A DNA stretch of 11,298 nt, taken from the NCBI GenBank assembly GCA_040220455.1, contig JAVJUS010000143.1:1-11298 (forward strand), in the 5' to 3' direction. The position numbers and the translations under genes are program-made. The stretch comes from JAVJUS01 sp040220455 (GTDB lineage Bacteria > Pseudomonadota > Alphaproteobacteria > DSM-16000 > Inquilinaceae). Shown here piece after piece: positions 6,568-11,298 of the stretch. Each line of letters opens with the position of its first letter. Position 1 is the first letter of the stretch. The notes under the pieces are model-generated. The model made no database searches, was not told where the DNA came from, and worked only from the letters and a program-made list of their open reading frames with translations.

Positions 6568-7727
6568 TGGCGGGCATCCGGATCATCGCCGACGACCTGA
6601 CCGGTGCCCTCGACGCCGCGGGCGCCTTCGCCGACCGGCTGCGGCCGATGACCGTCCTGCTCCCCGGCGCCGCGGCACCCTGGCCCGAGGACATCGCCGT
6701 CGACACCGAAACCCGCGACGTCCCGGAAAGCGAGGCGGCGGCGCGCGTCGCCCGTGTGGCGCCGCGACTGGCCGGCGCCGACCGGGCCTACAAGAAGATC
6801 GACAGCCTGTTGCGCGGCCACGCCATGGCGGAGACCGCCGCGCTGATGCGCGCCGGGGGGTTCCGCAGCCTCGTGGTGGCGCCGGGCTTTCCCGAGCAGC
6901 GGCGGATTACCTGCGCCGGACGCCAATGGTGGTGCGACCCGGGATCGGGCACTTGGCGGCCCAGCGAGACGGACCTGATAGACGCCCTGGCACGACACGG
7001 GATCCGGGCGCGCCGCATCCGCCCGCCGGTGCGGCCTTCGGGCGCGGATGCCCTGGTCTGCGACGTGACGGCGACCGACCATCTGGACCGGATCGCGGCC
7101 GCCGGCCCCGAATTGGCCGAACCGGTGCTGTGGTGCGGCGCCGCCGGGCTCGCCGGGGCGCTCGCGCGCGTCGATGCCTCGAACGCGCCGGAGCCCACGG
7201 CCGAACGCGACTTGGGACCGAGCGCTCATGGAATCGGCGCCACGCTGGCGATCTGCGGGTCCGTCGCCCCCGCCGCGGTCGCACAGATGCGGGTGGCCGC
7301 GGAGCGATGGCCCGGGATCGTGCTCACCCCCGCCCCCGGATCCGGGCCGGACGCCATCGCCCGCACGGTCGCGGCGCGGCGAAACGGCGGCGGGCGGGCG
7401 CTGATCGTCGACATGACCGCCGGTATGGCGGGCGACGCCACGACGACCCGCGCGGCCATCGCCGATCGTCTCGCGGCGCTGGCAGGGTCGGTCCCGGCGC
7501 CGGAACGGCTCGTCATCATGGGTGGCGCGACGCTGCACGACCTGTCGGTCGCCCTCGGCGCGACACGGCTGGTGGTCGAGCGCACGCTCCAGGCGGGAAT
7601 CCCGGTGTCGCGCTTCGGCGACGGCGCCTGGGCGGGGGTGGAGGTCGTCAGCAAATCGGGCGGCTTCGGCGATCCCGCATTTCTGATACGGCAGTTCGAG
7701 TTGGAAGAGGATGGCAATGATGACTGA
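6567..7727 (+). CDS. Four-carbon acid sugar kinase family protein (DUF1537)
   Basis: This 386-residue protein has both halves of the DUF1537 kinase family. The N-terminal acid-sugar-binding domain starts with IIADDLTGALDAAGAFA (6-22) and contains YKKIDSLLRGH (75-85). The C-terminal nucleotide-binding domain starts near TLAICGSVAP, includes MGGATLHDL and ends with SKSGGFGDP. Characterised members phosphorylate the terminal hydroxyl of threonate, erythronate or 3-oxo-isoapionate with ATP. The C-terminal motif reads GGAT where many relatives have GGDT, and the protein is slightly short for the family, usually about 420. It is translationally coupled to the DeoR gene before it and overlaps the PdxA-like gene after it. 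That pairing supports a 4-phosphoaldonate product. The exact stereoisomer, or a larger acid, cannot be assigned from sequence. Confidence 0.9.
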   Translation: MAGIRIIADDLTGALDAAGAFADRLRPMTVLLPGAAAPWPEDIAVDTETRDVPESEAAARVARVAPRLAGADRAYKKIDSLLRGHAMAETAALMRAGGFRSLVVAPGFPEQRRITCAGRQWWCDPGSGTWRPSETDLIDALARHGIRARRIRPPVRPSGADALVCDVTATDHLDRIAAAGPELAEPVLWCGAAGLAGALARVDASNAPEPTAERDLGPSAHGIGATLAICGSVAPAAVAQMRVAAERWPGIVLTPAPGSGPDAIARTVAARRNGGGRALIVDMTAGMAGDATTTRAAIADRLAALAGSVPAPERLVIMGGATLHDLSVALGATRLVVERTLQAGIPVSRFGDGAWAGVEVVSKSGGFGDPAFLIRQFELEEDGNDD

Positions 7728-8754
7728 CGGCGGACCCTCCCGGATCGCCGTGACGATGGGCGATCCCAACGGCATCGGCCCGGAAATCCTGCTCAAGGCC
7801 CTGGCCGAGCTCGGCGGAGACGGACCGCCGGTCGTCGTGGTGGGGACCAGGCGCGTGCTGGAGGCCGCCGCGCGACGGCTCGGTCTCGACGTGACCCTCG
7901 TCGCGGGCGAGAGCCCGGTCGCATACCCGCGGATCGTCGTGGCCGAGGCCGCGGACACGGAATCGGAGCTGGTCCCCGGCCAGCTGTCCGCCGAGGCCGG
8001 GCGCCTCGCCCATGCGGCCGTGGCGCGGGCGGTGGATCTGGCCCTCGCCGGCCGCGTCGACGCCATCGTCACGGCACCGATCAGCAAGGACGCGCTGAAC
8101 CGGGCGGGCTACGCCTATTCCGGGCATACCGAGCTGCTGGCCGATCTGACCGGGAGCCCGAGCGTCTGCATGATGCTGGCGCACGAGCGGCTGTGCGTGA
8201 CCCATGTCTCGACCCATGTCGCGCTGGCCGACGTTCCTTCGCGCGTCACGCCGGCGCGCGTGCGCGAGGTCATCGGGCTGACGCTGGACGCGATGCGCGA
8301 CCTGGGCATCGCCGCGCCCCGGGTGGCGGTGTGCGGGCTCAATCCCCATGCCGGGGAAGGCGGACTGCTGGGCGATGCCGACGACGCCGTCATCCGCCCG
8401 GCGATCGACGAGGCCCGGGCGGGCGGGCACGACGTGTCCGGCCCCTATCCGGGCGATACCATTTTCGTGAAGGCGGCCGCCGGCCAGTTCGACGCCGTGG
8501 TCGCCATGTTCCACGACCAGGGGCACATCCCGGTGAAGCTGCTGGGCTTCCGCATCGATCCGGAGACCGGGCGCTGGACCGACATGAGCGGCGTCAACGT
8601 CACGCTCGGCCTGCCCATCGTGCGCACCTCGGTCGATCACGGCACGGCCTTCGACATCGCCGGCCAAGGGCTCGCCAACGCGCGCAGCATGATCGAGGCG
8701 ATCGACTACGCGACCCGCCTGGCGACCCGGCGGGCGACCCGAAAGGCCGGCTGA
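7717..8754 (+). CDS. PdxA2-like 4-phospho-aldonate (threonate/erythronate) dehydrogenase
   Basis: This protein of 345 residues belongs to the PdxA family of NAD-dependent, metal-requiring dehydrogenases that oxidise a phosphorylated hydroxy acid, which then loses CO2. Motifs include TMGDPNGIGPEI, TAPISK, SGHTE, GLNPHAGEGG, GPYPGDTIF, MFHDQGHIPVK and VNVTLGLPIVRTSVDHGTAFDIAG. Metal-binding histidines are H167, H211 and H266, nearly the E. coli PdxA numbering. Coupling to a DUF1537 kinase points to PdxA2, which turns 4-phospho-threonate or -erythronate into dihydroxyacetone phosphate plus CO2, rather than vitamin B6 synthesis. Start ATG 7717 has GAGG six bases before it and gives an 11-base overlap with the kinase; ATG 7711 and 7720 are in frame and also possible. 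No pyridoxal-pathway neighbour is present. Confidence 0.9.
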   Translation: MMTDGGPSRIAVTMGDPNGIGPEILLKALAELGGDGPPVVVVGTRRVLEAAARRLGLDVTLVAGESPVAYPRIVVAEAADTESELVPGQLSAEAGRLAHAAVARAVDLALAGRVDAIVTAPISKDALNRAGYAYSGHTELLADLTGSPSVCMMLAHERLCVTHVSTHVALADVPSRVTPARVREVIGLTLDAMRDLGIAAPRVAVCGLNPHAGEGGLLGDADDAVIRPAIDEARAGGHDVSGPYPGDTIFVKAAAGQFDAVVAMFHDQGHIPVKLLGFRIDPETGRWTDMSGVNVTLGLPIVRTSVDHGTAFDIAGQGLANARSMIEAIDYATRLATRRATRKAG

Positions 8755-8763
8755 CCGGTCCCA

Positions 8764-8785
8764 CCGGCCGGCGTGGGGCCGGCCG
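8764..8785. promoter_or_regulatory. Intercistronic hairpin before the aldolase gene
   Basis: CGGCCGGC (8765-8772) pairs with GCCGGCCG (8778-8785) around GTGGG in the 50-bp gap between the PdxA-like and aldolase genes. No T-run follows and the aldolase has its own good ribosome-binding site, so read-through with some attenuation or processing is more likely than termination. Confidence 0.35.
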
Positions 8786-8804
8786 TCAGGCAGGGAGAAC
8801 GAGG

Positions 8805-9599
8805 ATGATCCCGGAGAACACCGTCCGCCGTACCGTCGAGGCGGGAGACACGGTCCACGGTGTGATGGCGTTCGAGTTCTTCACCCCGGGCCTGCCGGCG
8901 TCGCTGGCGGCGGCAGGCGCGGAATACGTGATCCTCGACATGGAGCATTCCGGCGCGGGGATCGAGACGATCAAGGCCCAGTGCGCTCTGGCGCGCGGGG
9001 TCGGCATCGTCCCGCTGGTGCGCGTGCCCGGCATCGCCTATCACCTGATCGCGCCGGTGCTCGACGCCGGCGCCATGGGGATCATGGCCCCGATGGTGGA
9101 GACCGCCGCCCAGGCCGCCGAACTCGCCGACGCCTGCCGCTACCGCCCCGAGGGCCGGCGCGGCCTCGCCTTCCGGGTCGCCCACGACTCCTACGCCACG
9201 ACCGACATCGCCGAGACGATGCGCGCTGCCAACGACGCCGTCCTGGTCATCGCGCTGATCGAGAGCGCGGCCGGAATCGACAACGCGTTCGACATCCTTG
9301 CCACGCCGGGGATCGATGTCGGCTGGCTCGGCCACTACGATCTGACGGATTCCCTGGGCATCCCCGGGCGCTTCGACCACGCCGACTTCCTCGCCGCCGC
9401 CGACCGGTTGGCCGCCGCCTGTGGGGCGGCAGGCAAGACCGCCGGCATCATGGACGGCGACGCGACGCTGGTGGCGGCCATGCACGCGCGGGGCTACCGC
9501 ATGCTCGGGCTGGGCAGCGATGTCGGGTTGCTCCAGGCGGGATACCGGTCGGGGCTGGAGCGGGTCCGGGCTGCCATCGGCAGGGCGGAGCGGGGCTAG
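8805..9599 (+). CDS. HpcH/HpaI-family aldolase
   Basis: This 264-residue class II pyruvate-type aldolase is normally a metal-dependent cytoplasmic oligomer. Residues matching HpaI are H48 (LDMEHSG), R73 (VRVPG), and the metal ligands E153 (LIESAAGIDN) and D179 (GHYDLTDSLG). MGIMAPMVET (91-100) is the conserved strand and loop. The usual GPxDL is GHYDL here, which seems to mark a subgroup of the family. The usual glutamine before the metal glutamate is not present (IALIES). Members split 2-keto-3-deoxy acids into pyruvate and an aldehyde, or do related C-C cleavage. ATG 8805 follows AGGGAGAACGAGG. It is the last gene of the DeoR operon, 50 bp after the PdxA-like gene. No dehydratase that could make a 2-keto-3-deoxy acid is encoded nearby, so its substrate is open. 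Confidence 0.88.
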   Translation: MIPENTVRRTVEAGDTVHGVMAFEFFTPGLPASLAAAGAEYVILDMEHSGAGIETIKAQCALARGVGIVPLVRVPGIAYHLIAPVLDAGAMGIMAPMVETAAQAAELADACRYRPEGRRGLAFRVAHDSYATTDIAETMRAANDAVLVIALIESAAGIDNAFDILATPGIDVGWLGHYDLTDSLGIPGRFDHADFLAAADRLAAACGAAGKTAGIMDGDATLVAAMHARGYRMLGLGSDVGLLQAGYRSGLERVRAAIGRAERG

Positions 9600-9635
9600 A
9601 GCATCCTGCGACCGAACCGGCGCAGGATGCTCTAG
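9596..9635. terminator. 15-bp palindrome at the end of the aldolase gene
   Basis: A perfect 15-bp stem, CTAGAGCATCCTGCG with its complement at 9621-9635, closes a 10-base loop that can itself form CCG/CGG. The stem begins in the aldolase stop codon, so it is well placed as the operon terminator. Only GGTTATT follows, not a clear T-run. The outer AGAGCAT...ATGCTCT recalls, from memory, the palindromic mosaic repeats of rhizobia and relatives. Confidence 0.6.
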
Positions 9636-9646
9636 GTTATTGAAGA

Positions 9647-9694
9647 TAGGGCAATTTCCGAACTGACGATTCAGTCAGTTCGGAAATTGCCCTA
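9647..9694. repeat. 21-bp perfect palindrome with 6-base loop
   Basis: Bases 9647-9667 and 9674-9694 are exact reverse complements around GATTCA. The arm starts TAGGGCAATTTCCG and is richer in A and T than the neighbouring DNA. It lies 11 bases after the first palindrome. It could be a second or antisense terminator, a repetitive extragenic palindrome, or a small mobile repeat. No open reading frame is contained in it. Confidence 0.75.
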
Positions 9695-9849
9695 GCGGCG
9701 CGGCCCGTCCGTCGGCGCTCGCCTCGTGGCACCGACCGTCGGACCGGTCGAGCCATAGCGTTCGCGGCTGTCGGGCGGTCGCTTCCGCGAGCCGCGCGCG
9801 CAGTATATCGACCATGTTGCGCAATCTGCGTAGCAGGCGAGACCGGCAA

Positions 9850-10059
9850 GGATTGAGTGCCGACCCCCGGGGCACCGGTCTCGAACTCCGTGATGGCGCA
9901 ATCGTGCTCGGGGAAGAACACAACGAGGTCGCCCGACGTGCGATCGCGCCCGAAGAGCCAATCCGCCAGCGGGACGAGGCCGGCCCGTTCAGCGCGGCGT
10001 CGCTCAGCGACAGGGCATTCGCGATCACGAAACGGCCGCTCCGGCGGACCCGTTGGAGC
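9850..10059 (-). other. Coding-like remnant, unrecognised
   Basis: The stretch from 9695 to 10223 has no convincing gene. Within it one minus-strand frame is open from 10059 down to 9637. In the part around 9850-9975 its third codon positions are strongly G or C, and the translation, ending LADWLFGRDRTSGDLVVFF then PEHDCAITEFETGAPG, looks protein-like. There is no good start or ribosome-binding site, and the tail beyond it looks random. It may be a decayed gene fragment or chance. I do not recognise the family. Plus-strand ORFs over the same bases have weaker codon bias. Confidence 0.2.
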
Positions 10060-10223
10060 TTACGGTGACTTGGCCAGGTCACGGGTCTGCCCCTAGACTC
10101 CGGAGAGGAGAAGACGGCGGCAGCGAAGCGATAATTGCGATGAGACCAACATTTCCGCGCTTGGGCTATATTCCCGCGACACGGCCCCGCACGGCCGGCC
10201 CCCGACCCGGAAGGACCCACGCC

Positions 10224-10418
10224 ATGTTCCGCACCGCCTTCTTCGCCGTCGCCGCCGTCGCCTCGCTCGCCTCGCTCGCCTCCGGCGCCCACGCGCAGGA
10301 CCAGGGCGGCGTCAAGGTCCAGGGCATCACCGCCGTCACCACCGTCGCCAACCCCGCCAACAACGTCGCCTTCCTCGGCGAGGCCGAACAGAAGATCGGC
10401 GGCATCACCGGCGAGTGA
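10224..10418 (+). CDS. Small secreted hypothetical protein (64 residues)
   Basis: ATG 10224 follows GGAAGGA with an 8-base spacer and opens a 64-residue protein. Residues 1-24 (MFRTAFF, then an Ala/Val/Leu-rich core, then GAHA|QD) form a clear Sec signal peptide. The mature part is only about 40 residues, with GGVKVQGITAVTTVANPANNVAF and a final EQKIGGITGE. It has no cysteine, so it is not a lipoprotein, and no further membrane segment. Nine-base tandem units (CCTCGCTCG) encode SLASLAS in the signal core. The frame is open back to 10053, but the signal peptide and ribosome-binding site fix this start. A TATATT at 10167-10172 might be its -10 box. A strong hairpin follows 36 bp downstream, so it seems to be a single-gene unit. 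The function is unknown. Confidence 0.65.
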   Translation: MFRTAFFAVAAVASLASLASGAHAQDQGGVKVQGITAVTTVANPANNVAFLGEAEQKIGGITGE

Positions 10419-10453
10419 CACGCCCCCTGCTCTCCTCCCTGCCTCCCTCACTC

Positions 10454-10480
10454 TGGGCCCCGCCGCACCGGCGGGGCCCA
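10454..10480 (+). terminator. Strong hairpin terminator after the small gene
   Basis: TGGGCCCCGCCG pairs perfectly with CGGCGGGGCCCA (12 bp) around the loop CAC. It sits 35 bases after the stop codon of the small secreted protein. The following TCTCGCGTCCGTCCTT is pyrimidine-rich with few consecutive T residues, as is common for GC-rich genomes. Confidence 0.7.
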
Positions 10481-10999
10481 TCTCGCGTCCGTCCTTGTCC
10501 ATCGAGGTTGCCTCGGCTCGTTGCGTGGCAAACTGGCCCATTTCCGTGCCAATGCCAGACGAACCCTGTTCCAGCGTCCGGCTTTCCCTGTTCTGGCCTG
10601 AGCCTTTCCCTATTCCTCATTCCTCGGCCAGGGAAATGCGCTGCGAGCTCGCCGGAATGCGCCGCTCCGAGAGCTCGCCACGGCGGCCCAAGACCCGCAA
10701 TCGGCGGCATATTCCCTGCAGATTCCCGGCTATCCGGGAATTGACGGAGACCCTTTCGCCCTCGCCTCCCCGCTCAGCCAGCCGGACGGGGCCGTGGGCC
10801 GCTTTCTGGTCCGGCCTCTCGCAAGCCCCAGATACTCTCGCCGAGTCAGGACCTTGGTCGCGTACGCCTTGGCCGACGTCGACCCGGAGACCCTGCGGCG
10901 CGCCCAACGTCGCCCGGCAGCGGGCCGACTGTCTCCTTTCGCCTTTCCGGTGGGTCACTGACGGCGCGACGACCAGGATCGCGCAGTCACGTCTGTGAA
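10481..10999. other. Gene-free spacer with clustered GGGAA/TTCCC units
   Basis: I see no credible gene in these 519 bases; the open frames on both strands have no family likeness, signal or ribosome-binding site. TTCCC or its complement GGGAA occurs at 10584, 10606, 10631, 10712, 10723 and 10736, more often than base composition would suggest. TTCCC and GGGAA at 10723-10727 and 10736-10740 can form a short stem. The segment ends at the right IS boundary. Confidence 0.4.
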
Positions 11000-11054
11000 G
11001 GCATTGTCACGGGAATAGGTCCCGAGCGCAGCAATATCGGGCTCGTCGCAAGCC

Positions 11055-11297
11055 TCACGCCGCAGCGGCCGCCTTCGCCCACGCATCGAGGGCCGCGGAG
11101 CGGAACCGGCGGAGCGAGGCTCGGGAGATCAGATGGCGTTGGACGTTGAAGGTATTCTAGACGGCGGCGTGAAGGGCGGGGAAGCGCTGGGCCGATCTCG
11201 GTGACTTTAAGCGCTGCAGCTCGCGTTCTCGCCGCCGGGTCGGCTGATGCGAGACCTCGGCCCGATTGTTGAGCCTCAGGCCATGGACGTGCCGCGC
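11055..11297 (-). pseudogene. IS6-family transposase, C-terminal fragment with nonsense codon
   Basis: The frame matches the left transposase fragment residue for residue up to HAAV, where the tyrosine codon TAC of the left copy is TAG at 11157-11159. The reading frame then continues as NTFNVQRHLISRASLRRFRSAALDAW to the family-normal stop at 11055-11057, so the only visible lesion is the nonsense codon. It removes 33 residues after the catalytic glutamate region, so this copy is probably inactive or weak. The 5' part is outside the window. Confidence 0.8.
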
Positions 11298-11298
11298 C
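11158..11298. repeat. Terminal inverted repeat, right arm (141 bp)
   Basis: This is the exact reverse complement of bases 1-141. The identity ends at the second base of the nonsense codon of the right transposase copy. Confidence 0.97.

Larger units (their letters stand above)
11000..11298 (-). mobile_element. IS6-family insertion sequence, 3' part only (right copy)
   Basis: This is the mirror image of the left element. Its outer end is GGCATTGTCACGGGAA at 11000-11015, then 39 further bases to the transposase stop codon, then the transposase gene running off the window edge on the minus strand. It is related to the left copy but not identical: about 80% over the last 103 bases of the gene, and identical over the outermost 141. 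Target duplications cannot be seen. Confidence 0.8.

Noticed and set aside
5760..7727. A 655-residue open frame covering the DeoR gene and the kinase
   Set aside because: Its first 269 residues are the wrong frame of the DeoR gene, arginine-rich and without family likeness. The kinase starts at 6567 with the DDLTGA motif, so this is not a fusion protein.
6312..8087. A 591-residue antisense frame over the kinase gene
   Set aside because: It is a shadow of high third-position GC. It has no domain likeness, and the opposite strand carries two clear enzyme families.
7717..8754. Vitamin B6 biosynthesis PdxA
   Set aside because: The sequence is PdxA-family, but the coupling to a DUF1537 kinase and a DeoR regulator in a sugar locus favours the catabolic PdxA2 role.
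8193..9599. Longer frame upstream of the aldolase
   Set aside because: The upstream part is an out-of-frame reading of the PdxA-like gene. The aldolase has a clear ribosome-binding site and start at 8805.
9675..10541. A 288-residue minus-strand frame over the small secreted gene and the terminator
   Set aside because: It reads through the perfect terminator hairpin and half of the 21-bp palindrome, has low-complexity Gly/Glu/Asp composition and no ribosome-binding site.
10495..10998. A 167-residue plus-strand frame in the right spacer
   Set aside because: Its composition is rich in Pro, Ser and Arg without any recognised motif. No signal, start context or family supports it.
1..11298. CRISPR arrays, tRNA or rRNA genes
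   Set aside because: No regularly spaced repeats, cloverleaf-like segments or conserved rRNA stretches were seen on either strand.

Overview
This is a GC-rich window with strongly GC-biased third codon positions. The protein families are typical of a free-living alphaproteobacterium that scavenges sugars, but no rRNA or tRNA is present, so the taxonomy is inferred from style only. Both ends lie inside IS6-family insertion sequences in inverted orientation. The left partial copy is 1-299 and the right one 11000-11298. The outermost 141 bp at the two ends are perfect reverse complements of each other, which suggests that this is a whole assembly contig broken inside a repeat.

The centre (455-9599) is a carbohydrate catabolic locus built from two divergent operons plus one flanking gene. 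The minus-strand operon starts at 5489 and reads: xylose-type periplasmic binding protein, permease, single-domain ATPase, then a COG3618-type amidohydrolase (sugar lactonase family). The last three are coupled by 4-base ATGA overlaps. The plus-strand operon starts at 5788 and reads: DeoR-family regulator, DUF1537 four-carbon acid sugar kinase, PdxA2-like 4-phosphoaldonate dehydrogenase, then an HpcH/HpaI-family aldolase. An aldo/keto reductase of the D-threo-aldose 1-dehydrogenase type (455-1468) converges on the lactonase gene. The 298-bp divergent spacer (5490-5787) holds the promoters and candidate operators.

Read as a pathway, the genes could import an aldose, oxidise it to the lactone, hydrolyse that to the aldonate, phosphorylate it, oxidise and decarboxylate the phosphate ester to a ketose or triose phosphate, and cleave a further keto acid with the aldolase. 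No sugar-acid dehydratase is present, so the classical L-fuconate or pentonate route is incomplete here. The kinase plus PdxA2 pair matches the published threonate/erythronate route. Its combination with a lactone-forming front end and an HpcH/HpaI aldolase is the least familiar feature of the window. The true substrate cannot be read from sequence.

Downstream (9600-10999) is gene-poor. It holds two long palindromes just after the aldolase, a coding-like remnant, one small secreted protein of 64 residues with its own strong terminator, and a spacer rich in GGGAA/TTCCC. The right IS copy has an in-frame stop codon; the visible part of the left copy is intact.
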